A stretch of 64,000 nt of DNA from Paenibacillus marchantiophytorum (GTDB taxonomy: Bacteria; Bacillota; Bacilli; Paenibacillales; NBRC-103111), in assembly GCF_014640555.1 (NCBI RefSeq), contig NZ_BMHE01000030.1, positions 26,817-90,816 on the forward strand, in the 5' to 3' direction. Each line of letters opens with the position of its first letter. Position 1 is the first letter of the stretch. Positions 7,088 to 15,400 of this stretch are shown here, in pieces. The position numbers and the translations under genes were made by a program. A model generated the notes under the pieces. That model saw only the letters and a program-made list of their open reading frames with translations. It did not search any database and had not been told where the DNA came from.

Positions 7088-9450
7088 GAATGAATCTTCG
7101 ACTCCTCACCCACCACGAATTCATAAGTGTCGGGGGATTGATTCGTGATCCACTGACACGGTTCGCCGAGCGAGAATATACGCAGTTCGTGCATAGCTCT
7201 GGTGCAAGCGGTGTAGAACAGCTTGCGGTCGTTCTCAAGGCCGTACTGATGATGGGAACCATCATAGACCAGGACGGCATCGAACTCAACTCCCTTCGCC
7301 AGATACGAAGGGATGACGAGGACGCCCGACTCGAAGGTCGGGCTATGTTTGGTAACGAGCACCAGCGGCGCAGCCAGCATGGGCTCCAGGGCTTCTTGCG
7401 CGAGCCGCCCCTCGCTCGCGGTCTTGGTTATAATCGCGACAGAGGCATAGCCTTCGCCGCGCAGCCGCTCCACCTCGGCTGCCAGCAGGCTATGCAGCGA
7501 TCCGCGATCGCTGGCTTGAATGACCCGCGGCTTAGCGCCGCCGCGGGTGAAGGGCTCTATGGCATCGCCGCCAGGCACGATGCCGCGGGTGAACTCCACG
7601 ATCTCGCGCGTGGAGCGGTAGCTCCGGAACAAACGGATGACCTCCGTTTGTTCCGGTCCATACAGGCTGGCGATCGGCTCCATATCGCTGTACGCGGAAG
7701 CGTGCGCATAGATCGCCTGGCCCAGATCTCCAAGCGCTGTCATGCGGCAGCGCGGGAAGAGCCGTTTCAGGTAAGCCAGCTGAAACGGAGAATAGTCCTG
7801 CGCCTCATCGATGATAACGTGGCGCACAGCACCGTTCGTCTGGAAACCGCAGACCGCTTCCATGAGGTACAAGAGCGGCGTAGCGTCCTCATAGGGCAAC
7901 CTGCCATTGGCCAGTTCCTCATGTGTCCGCTCATGAACAGCAGACCAATGCGCCTGCTCTTCGGCAATCAACCCAACATGCAGTTGCACGTACAAGCCCG
8001 TCAGATCAACAAATTTCAACCTCTTCACCGCATCGCGCACTGGCTTCAATTGCTCCTTGATGACCATCCGAGCCAACAGCACGCGTTCCTGCTCATAATC
8101 ATCAAATGTGACACCATCGCCTCTCTCCATCTTGCGCAGCCGCTCAAATGCACGATGATAGTCCTCACTGCTCAGGAGTTCAATCTCATCTTCGACCCAA
8201 GCAGCCTCACGTTCCAGCTCAGCAAACCGCTCCAACTGCTCCAGCAGCCAACCCTGCATAAGTTCCAAACGGTTCGGGATCCGAATCACGCTATCATAGC
8301 TATAAAATCTCTTCACTAACTTATCGGCACTCACGATCTCTCGATCACGAAACACGATAGGGCTAAACAGCATCCCCTCCTGTTGCAAACCCAGTTGGTA
8401 CGCCTGAACGATTGCCTGGAATGCGGAAGATGACTTAAAGCGAATTCCACTTAACCGAGCTTGATAAGCGGCTGCGCCTCCTGCATCTTGTTCCTGCAAT
8501 ACGTATTCCAACTGCGTAAAAGAGTCCTCAATCTCAAATCTATCCCCCAAACGATGCTCCAAATAGGCTTGATAAGTCGTCTGCTGCATATTCTCTTCGC
8601 CCAGTTCTGGCAATACCGTTGAAACATAATGATTAAACAACGGATTGGGCGAAAATAGCACCATTTGATCCGAGCTCAGTTGATCCCGATGCTTATACAG
8701 CAAATAGGCGACTCTTTGCAAAGCGGCCGACGTCTTTCCACTGCCTGCAACACCCTGCACGATAAGCATCCTTGCTTGATCATTGCGAATAATGCGGTTC
8801 TGCTCTTTTTGAATAGTCGCAACAATCGTTTTCATCTGCGCATCGGAACTTCGACTAAGCACCTGTTTCAGCAGTTCATCGCCAATCGTCAGACCTGTAT
8901 CGAACATGAGATGAATCTTCCGATCGCGAATGACAAATTGGCGTTTCAGCAGCATTTCCCCTTCTACTGCACCATTCGGTGTGCTAAAGGTGACTTCCCC
9001 TGGCGCAAAATCATAATACAAGCTTGAAATTGGAGCTCGCCAATCGTATACCAAATAATCATCCTTCTCTTCATCCAAGAAGCCCGCAATTCCCAAATAA
9101 ATAGTATCTCCGCCGCGCTCATCTCTTTCCCTGAAATCAATTCGGCCAAAATAGGGCGATTGCACCAGTTTCCTCATCTTCCCTAAAGCAGCGAAGGCCT
9201 GTCGATGCGTACGCTCCCGTTCAGACAGCACTTCTGCTTGTTGCCTAATGCTGGCGATCGATTCAACGGCATCTTCCGTCGTGCTCATATCCATCGTGAC
9301 GTCGTCCCAGTAATGCTTGCGGATTTCAACCACGTCGGACTGCACCTGGCTTACCTGTTCCTCCAACACCTGTATTTTTGTCTGAATCTTCCCAGTGACT
9401 TCTTCTACTCTTTGCTTTTCTGCTGCCCAATCCTGCTCGGATAAATGCAT
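7051..9450 (-). CDS. helD: HelD-type RNA polymerase recycling helicase (UvrD/Rep superfamily 1)
   Basis: Relative of B. subtilis HelD, an ATP-driven motor that pries stalled RNA polymerase off nucleic acid. From ATG 9450 (799 aa, near the usual length): an N-terminal charged coiled-coil arm (residues 1-100, rich in E/Q/K), a segment FGRIDF...IYLGIAGFLDEE typical of HelD, Walker A GVAGSGKTS with Lys239, helicase motif II HVIIDEAQDYSPFQ, motif III-like ALGDLGQAIY, and C-terminal motifs around RSYRSTREIV, PSYLAKGVEFDAVLVYD and YTACTRAMHEL. The frame extends to a TTG two codons upstream, but AGAGG lies 8 nt before ATG 9450. The last dozen codons (LGKGIVEAGEL and stop) are encoded by the terminal repeat unit of the neighbouring 80-bp array, so the natural C-terminus has been replaced or extended. 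Confidence 0.9.
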   Translation of the reverse strand: MHLSEQDWAAEKQRVEEVTGKIQTKIQVLEEQVSQVQSDVVEIRKHYWDDVTMDMSTTEDAVESIASIRQQAEVLSERERTHRQAFAALGKMRKLVQSPYFGRIDFRERDERGGDTIYLGIAGFLDEEKDDYLVYDWRAPISSLYYDFAPGEVTFSTPNGAVEGEMLLKRQFVIRDRKIHLMFDTGLTIGDELLKQVLSRSSDAQMKTIVATIQKEQNRIIRNDQARMLIVQGVAGSGKTSAALQRVAYLLYKHRDQLSSDQMVLFSPNPLFNHYVSTVLPELGEENMQQTTYQAYLEHRLGDRFEIEDSFTQLEYVLQEQDAGGAAAYQARLSGIRFKSSSAFQAIVQAYQLGLQQEGMLFSPIVFRDREIVSADKLVKRFYSYDSVIRIPNRLELMQGWLLEQLERFAELEREAAWVEDEIELLSSEDYHRAFERLRKMERGDGVTFDDYEQERVLLARMVIKEQLKPVRDAVKRLKFVDLTGLYVQLHVGLIAEEQAHWSAVHERTHEELANGRLPYEDATPLLYLMEAVCGFQTNGAVRHVIIDEAQDYSPFQLAYLKRLFPRCRMTALGDLGQAIYAHASAYSDMEPIASLYGPEQTEVIRLFRSYRSTREIVEFTRGIVPGGDAIEPFTRGGAKPRVIQASDRGSLHSLLAAEVERLRGEGYASVAIITKTASEGRLAQEALEPMLAAPLVLVTKHSPTFESGVLVIPSYLAKGVEFDAVLVYDGSHHQYGLENDRKLFYTACTRAMHELRIFSLGEPCQWITNQSPDTYEFVVGEESKIHSLGKGIVEAGEL

Positions 9451-9484
9451 AAACAACGCCTCTTTCTACGCTTTGACCTGTGAT

Positions 9485-9514
9485 TTGACACGAAGGCTGT
9501 TTTAGTGCTATAAT
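9485..9514 (+). promoter_or_regulatory. Strong sigma-A promoter facing right, divergent from helD
   Basis: TTGACA (9485-9490), 18 bp, TATAAT (9509-9514): both hexamers are perfect consensus. It points away from helD, and no recognised gene lies downstream on this strand before the terminator at 9598-9630. Confidence 0.7.
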
Positions 9515-9520
9515 TATATT

Positions 9521-9632
9521 AGGATAATAATGTTATTTATCCCATATATTATCAATCACTCTTTATCATATCAATTTCATCCACGAAAATCAACAATAAA
9601 CCCAAATCTTCTCTCAGAGGACTTGGGTTTTT
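9521..9632 (+). ncRNA. Candidate small RNA (~110 nt) between helD and the VOC-DinB gene
   Basis: The predicted transcript starts about 7 nt after the consensus -10 box and ends at a hairpin plus T-run (9598-9632). The only ORF inside (ATG 9530) would begin within about 10 nt of the transcript start, has only AGGA before it, and reads past the terminator, so a non-coding transcript is more likely. The body is AT-rich and largely unstructured before the terminator. No family is recognised. This is an inference from promoter and terminator geometry alone. Confidence 0.45.
9598..9632. terminator. Bidirectional hairpin terminator
   Basis: AAACCCAA / TTGGGTTT stem with an inner CTC-TCA-GAG stem. 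The right-going strand ends TTTTT; the left-going strand gives TTTATTGTT just after the stop of the VOC-DinB gene. Confidence 0.65.
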
Positions 9633-9638
9633 ATATGT

Positions 9639-10493
9639 TTATTTATACTCACCAGTCCGAATGCGCCATATCGCGCGGATATGGTGCGACGCGTGGCCGG
9701 CCATCATTTTGAGCAGCTTCGCCACTGTTTCTTCACGATCTTTGGATGTTACTACGGTTCGTCCCAACGCACCTGGCAGGCAGGCGCACAGATTCAAAAT
9801 ATGCTGGCGCAAAGCCCTGAACATAAGGACTTCATCATGAATAGGCCGACTGGCATAGCGGAGACCAACACTCCAATCATCCTGTGAAAAGGAATTGCCC
9901 GTATACGAGCGCCCTGGTTCAGCTAACGCGAATTTCACTTTATGAATGGTCACCAGTTCCAGATCAATCACATGCAGCACTTGTTCACGTATCGACCACT
10001 TGCCTGGCGCCTCTTGGAGATTTAGCTGCTCCTCGGATAAGTGCGCTACGGCTGCTTCCAGTTCAGTAATCCCACCATGATACATGGCAAGAATCTCTTC
10101 GTTCGATGCAGATAACTCTTCCCAATACACCAACAAGTATCCATCAGGGGTAGGCACAAAAAGTTTCCGAATGTGACCCGGGTCTTCTTCTTTCCTGAGA
10201 TTTGGGACACCTTGATCCAACAGAAATTGATGCACCTCGTTCACGGAGGCGACGCCTATGTAGACGAGATCACCTGGTTTGGGGCAGGATGGCTTAGGCT
10301 GAAGCCAGTCCGCTGAGCAGCCATGCTCGGTTACAACAACACGGTAGTCCTCCACGATTTGCAGCAAAACAGCCGCATGTTCCGCATCAGCTTGCTCAAC
10401 CAAATGCCAACCTAGTTGATCCGTATAAAAGCTGATGGATGCTTCCAACTGCTCTACTTTCAGCAGCAGCCTTGCTTGGCTAGCTTTCATCAT
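9639..10493 (-). CDS. VOC (glyoxalase-fold) and DinB domain fusion protein
   Basis: Two domains in one 284-aa chain. Residues 5-125 look like a vicinal-oxygen-chelate/glyoxalase domain (LLKVEQLEASISFYTDQLGW at the start, DGYLLVYWEE at the end). Residues 135-284 look like a DinB/YfiT four-helix bundle: W-S-I-R-E-Q-V-L-H-V-I-D supplies the first metal His, and GHASHHIRAIWR the later His residues. Both folds bind divalent metals and often act in thiol- or electrophile-related chemistry, but the substrate cannot be read from sequence. SD AAAGGAAG precedes tandem ATG codons at 10493 and 10490; either could be used. The gene stands alone with a terminator after it. Confidence in domains is good; biological role is unknown. 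Confidence 0.75.
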   Translation of the reverse strand: MMKASQARLLLKVEQLEASISFYTDQLGWHLVEQADAEHAAVLLQIVEDYRVVVTEHGCSADWLQPKPSCPKPGDLVYIGVASVNEVHQFLLDQGVPNLRKEEDPGHIRKLFVPTPDGYLLVYWEELSASNEEILAMYHGGITELEAAVAHLSEEQLNLQEAPGKWSIREQVLHVIDLELVTIHKVKFALAEPGRSYTGNSFSQDDWSVGLRYASRPIHDEVLMFRALRQHILNLCACLPGALGRTVVTSKDREETVAKLLKMMAGHASHHIRAIWRIRTGEYK

Positions 10494-10511
10494 TCGCTTC
10501 CTTTCTCATAT

Positions 10512-10546
10512 CAAAAAACGCTCCGTCTATATTTCGACGGAGCGTA
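10512..10546 (-). terminator. eda terminator
   Basis: Ten-bp perfect stem ACGCTCCGTC / GACGGAGCGT, then TTTTTT on the minus strand, placed directly after the eda stop codon. Confidence 0.9.
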
Positions 10547-10554
10547 CGTTTTCC

Positions 10555-11217
10555 CTACTTCTTGGCCGCTTTGTAGGCCTCGATATATTGGGCAGCCTTG
10601 TCAGCGACAAGACTGTAATTGCCGGTTTTGACAGCTTCGCTGGTCAAATCTGAACCGATGCCGACGGCAACTGCGCCGGCCTGGATCCATTCGGCTAGGT
10701 TGCTCAGCGACACCCCGCCGGTTGGCATAATGTTCGCCTGCGGCAGCGGACCTTTGATGGCCTTGATCATTCCCGGCGAGTAGAGATTGCCTGGGAACAG
10801 CTTTACGATATCGACGCCGAGCTCAAGCGCCGTCTGAATTTCTTGAATCGTCATGCACCCTGGCATGACGGGCACGCGGTAACGGTTGCACAGCGCAACC
10901 GTATGCGGGTTCAACGCGGGGCCGACAACGAATTCGGCCCCGCTGAGGATCGCGGCACGCGCTGTCTCCGGGTCTAGGGCGGTGCCCACCCCGATAATCG
11001 CGTACTTGGACGCGTCCTGCGCGGTGCTCGAGTAGCGCTTCGCCAGCGTCTCGATAGCGCGCAGCGCGAAAGGCACGGTCATCGTCACTTCGATGACCTT
11101 AATGCCGCCCGCAATGGCTTGATCCGCCATTTCGACAACTTCTTCCGGCGTTTCGCCACGCAGTACGGCGACAACGCCCTCATTTGATATTTGCTGAACC
11201 AATTTAATTTTCTTCAA
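10555..11217 (-). CDS. eda: KDPG/KHG aldolase
   Basis: Cleaves 2-keto-3-deoxy-6-phosphogluconate to pyruvate and glyceraldehyde-3-phosphate; cytoplasmic class I aldolase. At 220 aa it has full family length. Glu43 in KVIEVTMT and Lys139 in VDIVKLFPG match the general base and the Schiff-base lysine; MPTGGV and VGIGSDL form the phosphate site. The start is TTG 11217, preceded by GGGAAG. It is second in a two-gene operon, 36 bp after kdgK, so the pair takes 2-keto-3-deoxygluconate from pectin or uronate breakdown into glycolysis. A terminator follows. Confidence 0.93.
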   Translation of the reverse strand: MKKIKLVQQISNEGVVAVLRGETPEEVVEMADQAIAGGIKVIEVTMTVPFALRAIETLAKRYSSTAQDASKYAIIGVGTALDPETARAAILSGAEFVVGPALNPHTVALCNRYRVPVMPGCMTIQEIQTALELGVDIVKLFPGNLYSPGMIKAIKGPLPQANIMPTGGVSLSNLAEWIQAGAVAVGIGSDLTSEAVKTGNYSLVADKAAQYIEAYKAAKK

Positions 11218-11253
11218 TGGAATCTTCCCTTCTTTTTGAAATGACTCTGTAAG

Positions 11254-12231
11254 TTAACGTTCGATATGCTTAACATCGTTGAGAACAGCATCCACTTGTT
11301 CCCAAGTTGGAGCGCCCTCCCAATCGCCTTCTGTCTGAACGATCAAGGAGCCCACCAGATTGCCGATACGCACGGCTTCCGCGTACTCAAACCCTTTGGT
11401 CAAGCCAACCAAGAATCCAGCACAAAACCCGTCTCCTGCGCCAACTGTATCAACCACCTGCTCCGCCTTGAAATAAGGCACAGCTGTAATGGCGTCTGGC
11501 ATAACAACATAAGTCTCGTTCTCCCCGCCTTTGACGATCGAGATCGCCGACAATTCACGAAGCTTGCTGACGATAACATCCCAGTCCTCTGTTTGATAAA
11601 GCAGCTTCAACTCATCCAGACCAGGCAAGAAAATGTCCGATAGCTGAGCCAGCTCGAGCAGCACAGGACGTGCTTCTTCGATACTCCATAGCTTTAAACG
11701 CAAATTGGGATCGAAGCTAACCTTCACTCCATGCTTGCGGGCCAGACGAACCGATTCGAACACTGCTGCTTTGCAGGATTCGCTCAGCGCAGGCGTAATA
11801 CCGGTCACGTGCAGAATTTTCGCTCCAGCAATATAGGCTTCATCCAAATGTTTCACACTTGTCTGACTCGCTGCCGAATTCTTGCGGTAATAATAAACCG
11901 ATGTTTTGCCCATAAGCACTTCGCGCATCATCAGACCGGTCGGCGCATCTGCCGTCAATTCAGCTCTTGAAACATCGATGCCTTCGCCACGGAGTTTTTT
12001 GAAAATCATCCGGCCGAAAGGGTCTTTTCCTAACCGCCCGAACCAACCCACCTTGCTGCCTAGACGCGAGATGCCGATCGCCAAGTTGCTCTCCGCACCG
12101 CCAAACAAGCTATGAAGCTCAGAAGAATATTCCAACCCCTTCCCGCCGGAAGGCATAAGCAGCGCCATCGTTTCACCAAAAGTGACAATGTCAGGGCTGT
12201 TTCCTGCTTGTACAAGTGTATTGGTCGTCAT
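11254..12231 (-). CDS. kdgK: 2-keto-3-deoxygluconate kinase (PfkB family)
   Basis: Phosphorylates KDG to KDPG using ATP. From ATG 12231 (325 aa): PfkB N-terminal signature DIVTFGETMALLMP, GGAESNLAIGISRLG, substrate loop YYYRKNSAAS, SFDPNLR, and the C-terminal PfkB motif VVDTVGAGDGFCAGFL, whose GAGD Asp is the catalytic base. The frame continues 13 codons further upstream to ATG 12270, but GGGAG lies 7 nt before ATG 12231, so the shorter start is preferred. It is the first gene of kdgK-eda; the promoter region carries two LacI/GalR-like operator sites. PfkB sugar specificity is hard to call from sequence alone, but the eda neighbour makes KDG by far the best substrate. Confidence 0.9.
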   Translation of the reverse strand: MTTNTLVQAGNSPDIVTFGETMALLMPSGGKGLEYSSELHSLFGGAESNLAIGISRLGSKVGWFGRLGKDPFGRMIFKKLRGEGIDVSRAELTADAPTGLMMREVLMGKTSVYYYRKNSAASQTSVKHLDEAYIAGAKILHVTGITPALSESCKAAVFESVRLARKHGVKVSFDPNLRLKLWSIEEARPVLLELAQLSDIFLPGLDELKLLYQTEDWDVIVSKLRELSAISIVKGGENETYVVMPDAITAVPYFKAEQVVDTVGAGDGFCAGFLVGLTKGFEYAEAVRIGNLVGSLIVQTEGDWEGAPTWEQVDAVLNDVKHIER

Positions 12232-12283
12232 AGAAGCTCTCCCATTCATTTCCCGAATATGCATAGGCATAATCCGTTAATTG

Positions 12284-12335
12284 AAACGTTTAAATATAAC
12301 TGATATCTCATATTATAGTGCATATGAACCGTTTA
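12284..12335 (-). promoter_or_regulatory. kdgK-eda promoter flanked by two LacI/GalR-like operators
   Basis: A leftward -10 box TATAAT lies at 12312-12317 (read on the minus strand). TGAAACGTTTA (12282-12292) is downstream of the transcript start and TGAACCGTTTA (12325-12335) lies in the upstream promoter half. The two sites share 10 of 11 bases, and are 43 bp apart. The core AAACGTTT is palindromic, typical of LacI-family repressors. The -35 hexamer is poor. No LacI-family gene lies in the window. Confidence 0.55.
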
Positions 12336-12385
12336 CACCAGACTCTAACTTGCCGAATCTATGAACCAAAATCTCCCTTATCCAA

Positions 12386-12413
12386 GCAAAAAGAGCCACG
12401 TCTGTGACTCTTT
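12386..12413 (-). terminator. Terminator after inositol-monophosphatase gene
   Basis: On the minus strand AAAGAGTCAC, loop AGAC, GTGGCTCTTT (one wobble), then TTTTT. Confidence 0.85.
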
Positions 12414-12427
12414 CTTGTATTGGTACA

Positions 12428-13288
12428 TTAGAAACCAGTGGCCTCTGCAGCAGCAAGTTCCTGCCCCAGCTCAGCATGAATCTTTCCATTGGTTGCCATT
12501 ACGTTCCGAACAGCCAGATTGTAAGGCTTGCCTTCCGTATCCGTCACTTGACCGCCTGACTCCTGAATTAACAGCGCTCCTGCTGCAATATCCCAGGAGT
12601 TCAAACCGATCTCCCAGAAGCCGCTGAGACGTCCTGCAGCCACGTAAGCCAAGTGCAGAGCAGCAGAACCGGCAACACGAAGGTTGCGCACTTTAGGAGA
12701 AAGGGCTTGCACCCCTTTGAGATTTGTAACCAGAGCTCCTTGGCGATCAGCTGGGAATCCAGTAGCAACCAAGCTGACAGACAGTTGGTCCTCAAGTGAT
12801 ACTTCCGTTTTCTTACCATGTCTATAGGCGCCCTTGCCCTTCTCTGCGACGAATAATTCGTCTCGCGTAGGATCATAAACGACACCTACGATGACCTCAC
12901 CTCTGTGGGCTAACGCGATGGAAACCGAGTAGAAGGGGAAACCGTGAACGAAGTTCGTTGTACCGTCGATGGGATCTACGATCCAGAGGTATTCCTCATC
13001 GGACATCGCCTGCAGCGCCTTAGCGGAAGCCTCAGGACCTGGTGCTACGCCTTCTTCGCCCAGAATGGAGTGGTCTGGGAAATGCGTCAAGATCAAGTTG
13101 CGGATCAGTTTCTCAGACCCTTTATCGACTTCTGTAACCAAATCCTGTGACGAGAATTTCGTGTCGACCCGGTTGATATCTCCTAATTTGGTTTTAATCC
13201 ATTGCCCTGCCTTCGCTGCTGTATTAATCGCCACCGCTGTAAAGCTTTTGCTCCCTACTACGAACGGTTCCGCCTCGCCATTTACCAT
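12428..13288 (-). CDS. Inositol-1-monophosphatase family protein (SuhB/IMPase-like)
   Basis: Mg-dependent sugar/inositol phosphate phosphatase fold, 286 aa, cytoplasmic. Seen in order: GEEG (metal-binding Glu pair), WIVDPIDGTTNFVHGFPF (the DPIDGT metal motif) and SWDIAAGALLIQESGG (the WDxAAG active-site motif). The N-terminal 20 residues (MVNGEAEPFVV...) are not conserved-looking; ATG 13288 has only a modest AAAGAG upstream, so a slightly later start is possible. It stands alone between its own terminator and fabI. Candidate substrates include inositol phosphates, NADP or fructose-1,6-bisphosphate; the sequence does not distinguish these. Confidence 0.88.
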   Translation of the reverse strand: MVNGEAEPFVVGSKSFTAVAINTAAKAGQWIKTKLGDINRVDTKFSSQDLVTEVDKGSEKLIRNLILTHFPDHSILGEEGVAPGPEASAKALQAMSDEEYLWIVDPIDGTTNFVHGFPFYSVSIALAHRGEVIVGVVYDPTRDELFVAEKGKGAYRHGKKTEVSLEDQLSVSLVATGFPADRQGALVTNLKGVQALSPKVRNLRVAGSAALHLAYVAAGRLSGFWEIGLNSWDIAAGALLIQESGGQVTDTEGKPYNLAVRNVMATNGKIHAELGQELAAAEATGF

Positions 13289-13411
13289 TTATATCAACTC
13301 TTTCTTTTCATTAGTTTCAAAGTACTTTAAGTATAGTAAATTATACGTTTTAAATACTAGTGCGTTTCATCCCAATTTATTCGTACATTTTTACATTTTT
13401 TTAAGATAAAG

Positions 13412-13446
13412 ACAAAAAATCCGCATCGCCGCTAGGCAATACGGAT
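13412..13446 (-). terminator. fabI terminator
   Basis: Twelve-bp stem ATCCGTATTGCC / GGCGATGCGGAT (two wobbles), loop TAGC, followed by TTTTTT on the minus strand. Confidence 0.9.
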
Positions 13447-13462
13447 GCTTTCCGCTATTTTT

Positions 13463-14233
13463 TTAGATTCCGACGATGTGGTATCCGCCATCCACATAAA
13501 TCACTTCGCCCGTGATTCCGCGTGAAAGGTTGCTCATAAGGAACATCGCTGTATCCCCAACTTCCGCTGTATCGGTCGTTTTGCGCAGCGGCGCTTTCTC
13601 TTCCACTTGGCGCAGAATGGAGTTGAAGTCCTTGATGCCTTTGGCAGCCAAGGTACGGATTGGTCCTGCGGAGATCCCGTTGACACGGATTCCGAATTGG
13701 CCCAGATCAGCAGCCAGATAGCGTACGCTGGCTTCCAGCGCGGCTTTGGCAACGCCCATGACGTTGTAGTTCTTCATCGCGCGTTCAGCGCCGAGGTAGG
13801 TCATCGTCATGATGCTGCCGCCTTCTGTCATCAGCGGATAGATACGCTTAGCCACAGCTACTAGCGAGTAAGCGCTGATATCATGCGCCAAAGCGAAGCC
13901 ATCACGCGAAGTATCCACGAACAGCCCGTCCAGTTCTTCTGTTTTGGCAAAAGCAATACTATGTACGAGACCGTGAACCACGCCTAGCTTCTCTTTGAGC
14001 GTAGAAGCTAGCGTTTCGATCTCAGCATCCACAGTCACGTTACAAGGCATCAGCGTTGAGCCTGGAATCGTGTCGGCCAATTTGCGAACGCGTTCTTCAA
14101 CACGCTCATTTTCAAACGTAAATACAAGGTTAGCTCCTTGCGCTGCTAATGATTGAGCAATTGCCCATGCGATACTGCGATCATTGGCAACTCCCATAAC
14201 AAGTATATTTTTCCCGGTTAACAGTTGACTCAT
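13463..14233 (-). CDS. fabI: Enoyl-[acyl-carrier-protein] reductase, FabI type
   Basis: Last step of each fatty-acid elongation round: reduces trans-2-enoyl-ACP with NADH or NADPH. A 256-aa short-chain dehydrogenase with the FabI dinucleotide segment GVANDRSIAW (residues 14-23), Tyr146 (MTYLGAE), and the catalytic pair Tyr156 and Lys163 in NYNVMGVAKAALE, at the same numbers as in E. coli FabI. The C-terminal GEVIYVDGGYHI is typical. ATG 14233 follows a GAGAGGGG SD. Monocistronic, with its own terminator. No FapR-like operator was found upstream. This is the triclosan-sensitive type of reductase, as distinct from FabK or FabV. Confidence 0.96.
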   Translation of the reverse strand: MSQLLTGKNILVMGVANDRSIAWAIAQSLAAQGANLVFTFENERVEERVRKLADTIPGSTLMPCNVTVDAEIETLASTLKEKLGVVHGLVHSIAFAKTEELDGLFVDTSRDGFALAHDISAYSLVAVAKRIYPLMTEGGSIMTMTYLGAERAMKNYNVMGVAKAALEASVRYLAADLGQFGIRVNGISAGPIRTLAAKGIKDFNSILRQVEEKAPLRKTTDTAEVGDTAMFLMSNLSRGITGEVIYVDGGYHIVGI

Positions 14234-14331
14234 GGTAGTAAAACCCCTCTCAACATTGGATTATGCGGCATTAATTCCCATTCTCCAAAGTACCCCATTT
14301 TGTCCAACAATTCAAGGATTAAATATACAGT

Positions 14332-15288
14332 TTACAGCTGAATCGACGCTTGATTAAGAACTGTAACGCCTTCCTGCTGCTTGAAGTCCTCCATAAGCTG
14401 AAATAAGGCTTCATCCTTCTTCTTCGCTTCGATCATAATATCAAGCTTAGGCGTTGTGGGCGCAATCGCTTGAAGGAAAGCCAATAAAGGCCCTATTTCC
14501 ACGTAATCAGCGTGACTTCTCGGATCGCTCTCGCCCCTTGGGCTGGAAGCGTGAATTTTGGGAGGCAGCTCGCTCGGCCATGTCGCTTGAATACGTGGCC
14601 ACAACTCTGCGGCATCTTCGCCTTCGTTATTCACCGCATGATGATGGATGTCCAGCACCATAGGAGCGCCTACCGTTTCGGCAATTTCCAGCGTCTCGCG
14701 CGCATTGAATGTTTTGTCGTCATTCTCGAGGGTGATTCGCTGTTGGATCTCGGGGGGCAGCGAGGTGAAATTATGAATAAAACGCTTAGCCGCCTTTTCT
14801 TTATCCCCATAAGCACCGCCAACATGAATATTGCACATGGCTTCTGCGCCAAACCCCATCGCATTCAGCATAGCGGAATGACGTTCCAGATCCTGAACAG
14901 ACTTCTGCAGAACGTCCGCCTTAGCTGTGCTTAGCACGGTAAAATGGTCGGGATGAAAGCTGATGCGCATGCCTGACTGCTTGGCATAGCTGCCCAGCTC
15001 GGCGAATTCCGCTGAGAGTGTAGGGATCGGGTCCCATTCGGCCAGCATCTCATGACCAATTAGGGGGATCAGCCTAGAAGATAAGCGGAAAACCACGATA
15101 TCATGGGCACGATTATGCCTGAGCAAGCGAAGTGTATTATGCAGATTCTCAGCGCCGAGTCGTTCCAGCTTCCGAATAGCGGCATCACGATCCAGCAGCT
15201 TGCTGAAATTGGTGGCTGTCATGGTTTTGGACGGCGAAGCATTCTTGACCACAGTCGACATGGCCACATAGCCAAGGCGAATAATCAT
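14332..15288 (-). CDS. uvsE: UV damage endonuclease
   Basis: Repair nuclease that nicks 5' of UV photoproducts; TIM-barrel with three metal ions. From ATG 15288 (318 aa) the N-terminus MIIRLGYVAMS is the family's typical start, followed by TLRLLRHNRAHDI, RISFHPDHFTVL (metal His residues), CNIHVGGAYGDKE, LENDD, VLDIHHHAVN and PKIHASSPRG; these supply the His, Glu and Asp metal ligands expected. An upstream in-frame ATG at 15372 would add 28 unconserved residues, but GGAGG lies 10 nt before 15288. It appears monocistronic. UvsE is common in Bacillus-group spore formers, consistent with sunlight or spore UV resistance. Confidence 0.92.
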   Translation of the reverse strand: MIIRLGYVAMSTVVKNASPSKTMTATNFSKLLDRDAAIRKLERLGAENLHNTLRLLRHNRAHDIVVFRLSSRLIPLIGHEMLAEWDPIPTLSAEFAELGSYAKQSGMRISFHPDHFTVLSTAKADVLQKSVQDLERHSAMLNAMGFGAEAMCNIHVGGAYGDKEKAAKRFIHNFTSLPPEIQQRITLENDDKTFNARETLEIAETVGAPMVLDIHHHAVNNEGEDAAELWPRIQATWPSELPPKIHASSPRGESDPRSHADYVEIGPLLAFLQAIAPTTPKLDIMIEAKKKDEALFQLMEDFKQQEGVTVLNQASIQL

Positions 15289-15400
15289 GCACGTATAACC
15301 TCCATTATGAGGATATAAATATGAGGATATAATAAATCCTTCTATAGAGTACCCTCCCAGGCACCGGTGCATACACGTTCTGTTTAAGCTGCAGCCATGA

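Noticed and set aside
7090..8319. 409-codon open frame antisense to helD
   Set aside because: The minus frame carries all helicase motifs. This frame is His/Arg/Gln-rich and begins inside the repeat.
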